Shown here one piece after another: positions 1-7,209 of a stretch of DNA of 35,896 nt. The position numbers and the translations under genes were made by a program. This stretch comes from UBA9980 sp964436235. Its GTDB lineage: Bacteria; Muiribacteriota; UBA9980. Under the pieces are notes generated by a model. The model was not told the DNA's origin and searched no databases. It saw only the letters and a list, made by a program, of their open reading frames with translations. Where the stretch lies: NCBI GenBank assembly GCA_964436235.1, contig CAYTCW010000035.1:1-35896 (forward strand), in the 5' to 3' direction. Each line of letters begins with the position of its first letter. The first letter of the stretch is position 1.

Positions 1-194
1 GCCGGCAAAAAAACTTAATTATGTCTTTTACCATAATAATCGAATCGCTATAAATAAATCAAATCACATGGGATAAAAGGTGAAAAGAAATGGCCATTGG
101 TCCTTTCTGCGGTCGCGGTCTTATTGCGTCCTTATACATATATTACAAATAACCGGCTGACTTAATAAAAAACTCGAAATTACGAAAGAGTCTA

Positions 195-223
195 TTGAAT
201 AATGCTTAAAATTAATGTATAAT
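195..223 (+). promoter_or_regulatory. Predicted sigma70-type promoter for the first gene
   Basis: TTGAAT at 195-200 and TATAAT at 218-223 are separated by 17 bp, close to the vegetative consensus. The -10 box overlaps an upstream ATG at 215 and lies just before an ATG at 233. Transcription from this promoter would begin near 230, which argues against both as starts and favours the ATG at 302. The genome is AT-rich, so chance matches are possible. Apart from this promoter and an unsupported 20-codon ORF (90-152), I see nothing in bases 1-301. Confidence 0.5.
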
Positions 224-301
224 TTTTTTATTATGGCGATTACTTTCAAATCCACGATAAACGACATTTTAATTAAAATAGTGTCCGGCAGAGGTTCCAA
301 A

Positions 302-1987
302 ATGGATTTAACGGCTGGTTCTTTAAATTATTCGAGCGGCGTTTCATGCCATATAGCCGGCGTCAATTATATTCAAAATTTCGGACTGTTATTTAATTTA
401 AACAATAACGACTATCAAGATTTTAACCGTGTTCTTATAAATAACTTATGGAATGCGTATTATTACGAATTAATCGACGGTTTTTCCAGGATTTGTTCAG
501 AGGGGGAATTATTCAAGATAACGGCCGCGTGTAATTCAGACAGTAAGATAACGGCTCGAACAAATTATTACTTTACTAAATTATTCAAAATTAATAACCT
601 TCTTTATGGTTTCGGATTGATAAATCAGTTATTGGAAGATAATTTAATTTTAACTTCAAGTCTTAATATAACTAAAAACGATGCCAGGCGTGCATTATGG
701 TATCTTATACGCCGCGCTTCCATTAAAGAAATAGAGGCGTTCAGTATTTATTATTCGAAAACCTCCGATAAAACGGCGGCGCTTAAAATGCTTATGGAAG
801 AAAGTGATGCGGCTTTCGGGCCTGTTAAAAATAACAATCTTAATAAAATAACGCTTGATAAATTAAAATTTTATTATAACGATATTTCCGAATCATCCGG
901 CGGTCAGAAACGGCGTGAAGCTGAATATAAGTATTATATAATAAGCGAATATATCGACGATCATTATATGAACTGGGCTCTTATAGATGAAACGGCCGAC
1001 GAAAACAGTCTGCTTTATGACGCGCTCAAGTGCCGATTTGAATCGGTATTCGAACGGCAAATAAAAAATGACGCGTTTATCGACAAATTGGAATCCGGCG
1101 GCGATAATAAAAGCTGCGCGGGTAATATAGATAAAAATCTTGATAATAGTAAAAACGGCAATTATTATAAGTTAAATAAAAATAACCTGTTAAAAAAGGC
1201 TGAAACTTGTTTTAACTCGATTTCGTATAGTAATTTTAACGATTATTTTACTGATTTTAATAATATCAGTAAAAATTTTTATGAAATTATCGATTCTAAA
1301 TCGAAAACGGAATCAATTTTTACAAAATATAAAGACGGCATTTCGTTCGAGTTATTTAAAAACTCATTAAATTTTATAAAAAGCAAAACGGTTTATAATT
1401 ATGTAGATTGGTGTTCTGACGAATTAAACTCGGCTGAATGCGGCATTAACGATAAATTTCTGCCTGACATGATTTATAAATGCTTTGAAGATATAAAGGA
1501 CCGCGCATCAGATCTGCTTATCAAAGAAATTTCACGATGGGCTGATGAAAATATAATAAACGCGCAGATACTTGATAAAAGCATTAAAACGCAGAACCGG
1601 TTCATTACATTTGATGACTGTCTGAATTTTAAAGAAGAAATTATTTCAGATGATAAATTAAAGGCTTTATCCGAAAAATTTCACAGCCTGCATATAGTTT
1701 TTATCTGCCGTATAAACGATAAAAATAAAACGGTCCGCGAATTATATCGTTTAATAAGTCCTACCTGCGATATTGTGAATAAACGCATGATTTTTCATTC
1801 AGATTTCGCCCCGCTTGAAATTCCTTACGCTAAAGGCATTATTTTAAATGATAAAATATTTGAATATGACGGTTTTAATACCTGGTACGGCGGCAAGGAT
1901 AAAATACACCGATCGCAGCTTGCTAATCCTTATTCAACTTCGTTAATTAAACGAATGGCGGAAGATATTATATCTATTTTATCGTAA
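302..1987 (+). CDS. Hypothetical protein, unrecognised (about 561 aa)
   Basis: I do not recognise this protein. It is rich in Asn, Lys, Ile, Tyr and Asp and has no signal peptide, membrane segment or catalytic motif that I can identify. An Asn/Lys-rich, probably flexible stretch lies near the middle. The C-terminal third (after about residue 430) has alternating hydrophobic and charged residues and looks globular. The reading frame stays open upstream to an ATG at 215. I chose the ATG at 302 because a GAGG Shine-Dalgarno lies at 291-294 with 7-nt spacing, and because the promoter at 195-223 overlaps the earlier ATG. It stands alone, with its own promoter, and the next gene begins 216 bp downstream behind a separate promoter. 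It could be a lineage-specific orphan or a diverged member of a known family. Confidence 0.7.
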   Translation: MDLTAGSLNYSSGVSCHIAGVNYIQNFGLLFNLNNNDYQDFNRVLINNLWNAYYYELIDGFSRICSEGELFKITAACNSDSKITARTNYYFTKLFKINNLLYGFGLINQLLEDNLILTSSLNITKNDARRALWYLIRRASIKEIEAFSIYYSKTSDKTAALKMLMEESDAAFGPVKNNNLNKITLDKLKFYYNDISESSGGQKRREAEYKYYIISEYIDDHYMNWALIDETADENSLLYDALKCRFESVFERQIKNDAFIDKLESGGDNKSCAGNIDKNLDNSKNGNYYKLNKNNLLKKAETCFNSISYSNFNDYFTDFNNISKNFYEIIDSKSKTESIFTKYKDGISFELFKNSLNFIKSKTVYNYVDWCSDELNSAECGINDKFLPDMIYKCFEDIKDRASDLLIKEISRWADENIINAQILDKSIKTQNRFITFDDCLNFKEEIISDDKLKALSEKFHSLHIVFICRINDKNKTVRELYRLISPTCDIVNKRMIFHSDFAPLEIPYAKGIILNDKIFEYDGFNTWYGGKDKIHRSQLANPYSTSLIKRMAEDIISILS

Positions 1988-2028
1988 ATATGCCCGCTTT
2001 GAGCCTCCCTTTAATCTCCGTTAACCGC

Positions 2029-2057
2029 TTGATAAATAAAAATTAATATGATATAAT
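2029..2057 (+). promoter_or_regulatory. Strong predicted promoter of the nifU-nifS-selD operon
   Basis: TTGATA at 2029-2034 and a perfect TATAAT at 2052-2057 are 17 bp apart. TGa directly before the -10 box (2049-2051) makes it an extended -10 promoter. The start point would be near 2064, leaving a leader of about 140 nt before nifU. Confidence 0.6.
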
Positions 2058-2072
2058 GATATCTGATTTTTG

Positions 2073-2084
2073 ATAGTTAACTAT
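2073..2084. promoter_or_regulatory. 12-bp perfect palindrome, possible operator
   Basis: The sequence ATAGTTAACTAT is a perfect dyad about 10-20 nt after the predicted transcription start. A repressor bound here would block early elongation. Fe-S biogenesis operons are often controlled by Rrf2/IscR-type regulators, but this site does not clearly match the Escherichia coli IscR consensus, so the regulator is unknown. Confidence 0.35.
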
Positions 2085-2203
2085 ATTTAGATTAAATTCC
2101 TCAACTTTAATACCGGCCCTATAACACCGGCTTGTACGATTTAAATTATTACGACCATGTTTAAGTGCATAAAAATATATAAAGTCAGAAATGGAGAAAG
2201 CAT

Positions 2204-3082
2204 ATGTGGAACTATACTGATAAGGTTTTAGATCACTTTCATAATCCGAGAAATTACGGCGAAATTCAAAATGCGGACGCAACCGGCGAGGTGGGCTCTA
2301 TGGCCTGCGGCGACGCGCTGCGTTTAACGCTTAAGATAGATAAACAGACCGAAAAAATTCTCGACGCTAAATTCCAGACCTTCGGCTGCGGTTCCGCGAT
2401 AGCCTCGTCTTCAGCCATGACGGAAATGATTAAGGGCATGAGTTTAGAAGAAGCCGGTAAAATAACTAATGCTGAAATATCTAAATTTTTAGGCGGCCTT
2501 CCCCCCGAAAAAATGCATTGTTCGGTAATGGGTAAAGAAGCCCTCGAAGCCGCTATAGCCAATTACAAAGGAATTAAAATAGAAAAGGACGAAGAAGAAG
2601 GACGGCTCGTATGCCGCTGCTTCGGAGTTACCGAGGATAAAATACAGAAATTAGCCATGGAAAATAATCTTCATAATGTCGAAGACATAACCAATTATAC
2701 GAAAGCGGGCGGCGGCTGCGGCGCATGCCTTCAGGATATACAGGATATTCTTGACGCCGTATGGAACAATAAAAAAGAAAAAAATACGGAAGGCGTTTCA
2801 GTCAAAACTGAAAAACCGGCGGAAGCCAAAAAACTTACAATGATTCAAAAAATTAAATTAATCGAAGAAACGCTTGAAAAAGTAATACGCCCTTCGCTCA
2901 ACCAGGACGGCGGCGATATCGAATTAATCGACGTGGATAAAAATAAAATCATAGTCAAATTGCTTGGAATGTGTTCTCACTGTCCGTCTTCCTCGTTTAC
3001 GATCAAATCGTTCGTTGAAACTAAGTTAAAAGAATTCGTATCGCCGGATATCGAAGTAGTGGAGGAAAATAACAATGATTAA
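2204..3082 (+). CDS. nifU: NifU-type Fe-S cluster scaffold, three-domain
   Basis: This is a scaffold for assembly of [2Fe-2S] and [4Fe-4S] clusters and their transfer to apoproteins, working with a cysteine desulfurase in the cytoplasm. The 292 residues hold all three domains of full-length NifU. The IscU-like domain (about 1-125) has scaffold cysteines C35, C62 and C106. The central BFD-like ferredoxin domain has C137, C139, C172 and C175. The C-terminal Nfu domain (about 212-290) has the C257-x-x-C260 pair. To my recollection the first seven cysteines have the same numbering as in Azotobacter vinelandii NifU. The start has a GGAGA Shine-Dalgarno 8 nt upstream. The stop overlaps the start of nifS by 8 bp, implying translational coupling. 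Full-length NifU occurs outside nitrogen fixers as a general Fe-S scaffold, and no nif structural genes are seen here. Confidence 0.95.
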   Translation: MWNYTDKVLDHFHNPRNYGEIQNADATGEVGSMACGDALRLTLKIDKQTEKILDAKFQTFGCGSAIASSSAMTEMIKGMSLEEAGKITNAEISKFLGGLPPEKMHCSVMGKEALEAAIANYKGIKIEKDEEEGRLVCRCFGVTEDKIQKLAMENNLHNVEDITNYTKAGGGCGACLQDIQDILDAVWNNKKEKNTEGVSVKTEKPAEAKKLTMIQKIKLIEETLEKVIRPSLNQDGGDIELIDVDKNKIIVKLLGMCSHCPSSSFTIKSFVETKLKEFVSPDIEVVEENNND

Positions 3083-4241
3083 TAAAGCTATTTACGTTGA
3101 TAACAACGCCACTACGCCCGTAGCGCCTGAAGTTTATAACGAAATGATACCCTATCTCACCGAATATTATGCCAATCCTTCTTCCATACACACTTTCGGC
3201 GGCCAGCTCGCCTCTAAAATAGACGAGGCGCGTCAAAAAATAGCTTCTTTATTAGGCGCGCTCGCTACTGAAATAGTTTTTACGTCCTGCGGCACTGAAT
3301 CGGATAACGCGGCCATACTCGGCATATTATCATCTAATCCTTCTAAAAAACATATAATAACGACTAAAGTCGAACATCCCGCGATATTAAATCTGTGCCA
3401 GCATCTTGAAAGAAACGGATACGACGTAACTTATCTCGGCGTCGATAAAAAAGGCGGTATCAGCCTCGATGAATTACATAAATCGATGAGACACGACACG
3501 GCGATAGTATCGGTTATGTATGCTAACAACGAAACGGGAGTTGTTTTTCCGATCGAAGAAATCGGACGCATAGTAAAATCACGCGGGGCGATATTTCATG
3601 TTGATGCCGTCCAGGCCGTAGGCAAAATACCTATCGACCTGTCAAAATCATCCATCGATCTGCTTTCGTTATCCGGTCACAAACTTCATGCGCCGAAAGG
3701 CGTTGGCGTGCTTTACATAAGACGCGGCACGATGATCAGGCCGTTTATCATAGGCGGTCATCAGGAACGCGGCCGCCGCGCCGGCACTGAAAATATAGCC
3801 TCGATATGCGCGCTTGGAAAAGCGGCCGAATTAGCTGGCCAGAATATAGCCGCCGAAAATGATAAAGTTCGTAAAATGCGCGACCGTCTTGAAAAAAGCA
3901 TACTCGAAACCATCCCTTATACTTTCGTAAACGGCGATACTGTAAATAGACTGCCTAACACTACAAATATAAGTTTCGAATTTATCGAAGGCGAATCAAT
4001 TTTATTATTATTCGATCAGCACGGTATATGCGCTTCATCGGGTTCCGCATGCACTTCAGGCTCGCTTCAGCCGTCGCATGTACTAAGAGCTATGGGAGTG
4101 CCGTTTACGGCCGCTCACGGCTCGATCAGATTCAGCCTGAGCCGTTATAATACCGATTCGGAAATAGATAAAATACTCGAAGTATTACCGGCTATAATAA
4201 AAAAATTAAGGGCTATTTCACCATATACGCCTAAAAATTAA
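3075..4241 (+). CDS. nifS: Cysteine desulfurase, NifS/IscS family
   Basis: This is a PLP-dependent enzyme that removes sulfur from cysteine, giving alanine and a persulfide that is passed to NifU. The 388 residues match the usual length of about 390-400. Visible landmarks are H101 in the Val-Glu-His motif (stacks on PLP), K203 in the Ser-Gly-His-Lys motif (Schiff base), and the mobile catalytic loop with C326 in Ser-Gly-Ser-Ala-Cys-Thr-Ser-Gly. The loop is the long group I (NifS/IscS) type, not the SufS type. A GGAGG Shine-Dalgarno sits inside the end of nifU and the two genes overlap by 8 bp. The next gene is selD; group I desulfurases can also mobilise selenium for selenophosphate synthesis, so this enzyme may serve both pathways. 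Whether it should be called NifS or IscS cannot be decided from sequence. Confidence 0.95.
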   Translation: MINKAIYVDNNATTPVAPEVYNEMIPYLTEYYANPSSIHTFGGQLASKIDEARQKIASLLGALATEIVFTSCGTESDNAAILGILSSNPSKKHIITTKVEHPAILNLCQHLERNGYDVTYLGVDKKGGISLDELHKSMRHDTAIVSVMYANNETGVVFPIEEIGRIVKSRGAIFHVDAVQAVGKIPIDLSKSSIDLLSLSGHKLHAPKGVGVLYIRRGTMIRPFIIGGHQERGRRAGTENIASICALGKAAELAGQNIAAENDKVRKMRDRLEKSILETIPYTFVNGDTVNRLPNTTNISFEFIEGESILLLFDQHGICASSGSACTSGSLQPSHVLRAMGVPFTAAHGSIRFSLSRYNTDSEIDKILEVLPAIIKKLRAISPYTPKN

Positions 4242-4282
4242 TCAATTAAAAATTAAAAAAATAAAAAGAAAGGAGGTTTTCA

Positions 4283-5341
4283 ATTATAAACGCCACCAAT
4301 AAAAAAAAGATCAGGCTCACTTCATTAGCATCATGCGCTGGCTGAGCCTCTAAATTAGGTCCGGGCGACCTTAAAAATTTAATAAAAGACCTGCCTGTTA
4401 AATTCGATGAAAACCTTCTTATCGGCTTTAATAATTGCGATGACGCCGCCGTTTATAAAATAGACGATAAGCGTTCCATTGCCTTTACTATTGATTTTTT
4501 CACGCCGGTAGTCGATGATGCGCTGCAATTCGGACGAATAGCGGCGGCTAACGCCATGTCGGATATTTACGCCATGGGCGGCATTCCTTTTCTTGCACTC
4601 AATATTATGGGATTTCCTTCAGGAACGCTTCCAGATCATATATTCAGCGATATACTCAAAGGCGCCGCTGAAAAATCAATTGAAGCAAGCGTAGTTATCG
4701 GCGGCGGTCATTCAGTGCGCGATAAAGAGTTAAAATTCGGCCAGGCCGTCATCGGGTTTGTTAATAATGATCAAATAATAGACAATTCAAAGGCCGTTCC
4801 TGGTGATTATATATTTTTAACCAAACCTATCGGCACAGGCATAGTTACTACCGCAAAAAAACTTGACGGCAAGGTAAAAACTAAAACCTTTAAACAGGCT
4901 CTTGATATTATGCAGTCACTCAACAGAAGCGCTCGTGATATTATGATAGAAAATAAAATAAGATGCGCTACCGATATAACTGGTTTTGGTTTGTTGGGTC
5001 ATTTATATGAAATAGCTTCAGCTTCTAATGTTTCAATTGAAATTGACAGTAAAGAAGTACCGCTCATCTATGATGTCATGACTCTTGCTGAAGAAGGTTT
5101 CTTTGCAGGCGGTGCCTACACTAATCACGAATATCTTAAAAATCACGTCGCTTTTTCAAAGCAGGTATCTGAAACTGTCGAACTTTTATTATGCGATCCT
5201 CAAACATCTGGCGGTATTGCTATGTTTGTAAGCGAAGATAAGTTAAGACAGGTCAGTTTAGCTTTAAAAGAGGCCGGCTTATCTTATGACATGATAGGCT
5301 GCGTAAGCAGAAAAATGAATAGCGATATAATAGTTGATTAA
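4283..5341 (+). CDS. selD: Selenide, water dikinase (SelD), selenocysteine-containing, ATT start
   Basis: The enzyme makes selenophosphate from selenide and ATP, the selenium donor for selenocysteine tRNA and selenouridine. About 352 residues, close to E. coli SelD (347). The catalytic loop reads Ser-Cys-Ala-Gly-[TGA]-Ala-Ser-Lys-Leu-Gly-Pro-Gly. The TGA at 4343-4345 replaces the catalytic Cys and is in frame with the ATG at 4556 (71 codons on), so it is read as Sec21; the essential lysine follows as K24. The body has the expected Asp-Asp-Ala-Ala-Val segment, the Asn-Ala-Met-Ser-Asp-Ile motif and the Gly-Gly-Gly-His-Ser turn. Upstream, an in-frame stop lies at 4262 and no ATG, GTG, TTG or CTG occurs before the TGA. 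AGGAGG at 4271-4276 points to ATT at 4283 (6 nt) or ATA at 4286 (9 nt) as start. A gene caller would truncate this gene at 4556. It is 41 nt downstream of nifS, probably in the same operon. Confidence 0.92.
4352..4380 (+). promoter_or_regulatory. Putative bacterial SECIS hairpin in selD
   Basis: A stem-loop follows the selD UGA. AGGTC (4357-4361) pairs with GACCT (4367-4371) around a five-base loop CGGGC (4362-4366). AAATT (4352-4356) pairs with AATTT (4376-4380), leaving a four-base bulge (4372-4375). The apical G residues lie about 17 nt after the UGA, within the distance known for bacterial SECIS elements, whose loop G is read by the elongation factor SelB. The fold was drawn by eye. Confidence 0.65.
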
Positions 5342-5360
5342 AAAATAAAATAAATAATAG

Positions 5361-5390
5361 TTGACATACGGGCCGTTAATGATTTAAAAT
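5361..5390 (+). promoter_or_regulatory. Predicted dnaA promoter
   Basis: A perfect -35 box TTGACA (5361-5366) is followed after 18 bp by TAAAAT (5385-5390). Transcription from here would run about 275 nt through the DnaA-box cluster before reaching dnaA, which fits autoregulation by DnaA binding. Confidence 0.45.
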
Positions 5391-5400
5391 TAGTGAAATA

Positions 5401-5641
5401 AAAAAATGAATACGGCTCTTCTATAACTAATAAATAAAAATAAAATAGTATTATTATTAGTATAAGCGTTGATAATGTTGATAAGTTGGTTGATAAACAC
5501 ATAAGACTGAGGTTTTAGGTGTTTATAACTTTGTTGAAACCGTTAATAAGTTATCAACATAATCAACCATAATTTTTAAATAAGACTTATCTACAATTTT
5601 ACTAACAACTTATCCACGCTGTATTTACATGGTTATCAACA
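5401..5641. other. oriC: Replication origin (oriC) with DnaA boxes and AT-rich unwinding region
   Basis: The 327-bp space before dnaA holds a DnaA-box cluster. Bottom-strand boxes (relatives of TTATCCACA) are at 5467-5475, 5476-5484 and 5488-5496. Top-strand boxes are at 5551-5559 (TTATCAACA), 5587-5595 (TTATCTACA), 5610-5618 (TTATCCACG) and 5633-5641 (TTATCAACA). The common form here is TTATCAACA, with A at the fifth position. Bases 5401-5460 are almost pure A/T and would serve as the unwinding element. Between this tract and the first box pair, 5446-5460 reads on the bottom strand as CTA-ATA-ATA-ATA-CTA, resembling the DnaA-trio element next to the boxes in Bacillus subtilis. The position upstream of dnaA is common for bacterial origins. 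Confidence 0.85.
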
Positions 5642-5668
5642 TATTTTTTTGGAGCAGTTAATATTATA

Positions 5669-7156
5669 ATGCAAAACAATAAAGACATATGGAAAAGGGT
5701 CGTTTCGGCGGTCAGAAAGAGCGAAGACGATCATTTTATATTTGACGGCATAATTGTTAAAACGCGTCAGATATCTCTGCAGGATAATAATTTAATGATC
5801 GAAGTAGAATCCGATTTTATACGCCAGCGTCTTAACGAGCGTTATTTGCAGGGTTTTTTAGCGGCATTATCCGATATTTTAAAAGCGCCGCAGGTTAAAA
5901 TAAAGTTTTTAACGGCTGAAAACGGATCATTTGAAGATAATTTCGATTTATTAGATAACGCCTCTCAATCGAAACCGCAAAAACAGCAGGCTGAAAAAAC
6001 TGAAGCCGCGCGCGGAGAAAATTTTATTCAACAACAGCTGACGCTTGAAACAAGACAGGCTGATGCGGCTTATTTAGAAGACGATCTTGAAAAGCTGCAG
6101 CGCGAACATGAGCATAACGTTGAAAAACGCGCTACCAGCGGAGGTTTATTTTCCAAATATACTTTTGAAACTTTTGTGATAGGAAAAAGCAATCAGTTCG
6201 CTCACGGTGTGTCGGTAAATGTTTCGAGGTTTCCAGCGAGCAAGTATAATCCTCTCTTTATTTACGGGGGTGTCGGGCTTGGAAAAACTCATCTGATGCA
6301 GGCTATCGGTCATCACATTCTTAAAACCGTCAAAAAATCAAAGGTTATTTATATTTCAGGCGATTCTTTTTTAAACGAGATGGTCAACTCAATTCAAAAT
6401 AATAAAATGCAGGCATTTCGCGAAAAATTCCGCAACGTTGACGCTCTTTTAGTTGACGACATACAGTTTATGGCAGGCCGTGAAACCACGCAGGAAGAGT
6501 TTTTTCATACGTTCAACCATCTTTATCAGTCAAATAAGCAGATAGTCTTAACATCCGACCGGCCGCCGCAGGAAATCAAGCGGCTCGAAGAAAGGTTAGT
6601 ATCGAGGTTTCAATGCGGTATCGTAGTAGATATACAGCCGCCCGACCTTGAATTAAGAATGGCCATACTTAATAAAACGCGCGATGAATCAAATAAAAAA
6701 ATATCAAATGAGATGATATCCTATATAGCTCAAAAAATAGAAGGCAGCATAAGACGCCTCGAAGGCGCCTTTATTAAAGTTATCGCATATTCAGAAAATA
6801 TGAATCGTGAAATTAACGAAGCGCTGATAGACGAAGCGCTTTCAGATATGAGCCAGTCGGGCCCCAAAAAAATAACCATAGAGCTTGTAACTAAAGTGGT
6901 AGCTGAAAATTATAAGCTGTCCATAAGCGATTTTAAATCGAAAAAACGTTCGGCCAACATAGCGTTTCCAAGACAGATCGCCATGTATCTATGCCGCACG
7001 CTCGTTGACGCTTCGGTCACTAAAATAGGCGCGGAATTTGGCGGGCGCGACCATTCAACGGTTTTGCACGGCAATTCCAAAATAGAAGAAATGATGGATA
7101 AAGACCTTGCTTTCAGAAATGAAATAGAACGGCTCATCCATAAAATTAAAAGTTAG
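5669..7156 (+). CDS. dnaA: Chromosomal replication initiator DnaA
   Basis: DnaA binds the boxes in oriC, melts the origin as an ATP-bound filament and recruits helicase. 495 residues with the standard layout: domain I (about 1-85), a Gln/Glu-rich linker (about 90-160), the AAA+ core (about 165-375) with Walker A G200-GVGLGKT-207 and Walker B LLVDDIQF at 260-267, and the domain IV DNA-binding helix-turn-helix ending in the signature Gly-Gly-Arg-Asp-His-Ser-Thr-Val. The box VII region reads Arg-Leu-Val-Ser-Arg-Phe. The ATG at 5669 is the accepted start, but GGAG at 5651-5654 is 14 nt away. An in-frame ATT at 5663 is better placed (8 nt), which matters because two other genes in this window use ATT. 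recF follows 53 bp downstream, and dnaN is absent from its usual slot. Confidence 0.98.
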   Translation: MQNNKDIWKRVVSAVRKSEDDHFIFDGIIVKTRQISLQDNNLMIEVESDFIRQRLNERYLQGFLAALSDILKAPQVKIKFLTAENGSFEDNFDLLDNASQSKPQKQQAEKTEAARGENFIQQQLTLETRQADAAYLEDDLEKLQREHEHNVEKRATSGGLFSKYTFETFVIGKSNQFAHGVSVNVSRFPASKYNPLFIYGGVGLGKTHLMQAIGHHILKTVKKSKVIYISGDSFLNEMVNSIQNNKMQAFREKFRNVDALLVDDIQFMAGRETTQEEFFHTFNHLYQSNKQIVLTSDRPPQEIKRLEERLVSRFQCGIVVDIQPPDLELRMAILNKTRDESNKKISNEMISYIAQKIEGSIRRLEGAFIKVIAYSENMNREINEALIDEALSDMSQSGPKKITIELVTKVVAENYKLSISDFKSKKRSANIAFPRQIAMYLCRTLVDASVTKIGAEFGGRDHSTVLHGNSKIEEMMDKDLAFRNEIERLIHKIKS

Positions 7157-7209
7157 CGGGAAACTCTAAATTAATAAAATCCCGGTGTACGTATTTTTAA
7201 ATAAATTAA

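Noticed and set aside
90..152. A 20-codon ORF (starting Met-Ala-Ile-Gly-Pro) with an AAAGGTG site upstream
   Set aside because: Too short to support from one sequence. It has no recognised motif, and no promoter was found for it.
2104..2135. A CCGG...CCGG element in the nifU leader as a possible riboswitch or operator
   Set aside because: The arms pair over only 4 bp and no known riboswitch core is visible.
4343..4345. Possibility that TGA in selD marks a pseudogene or a genetic code with reassigned TGA
   Set aside because: The rest of SelD is intact and conserved, the TGA is at the known Sec position, a hairpin follows, and TGA serves as a stop in recF and other genes.
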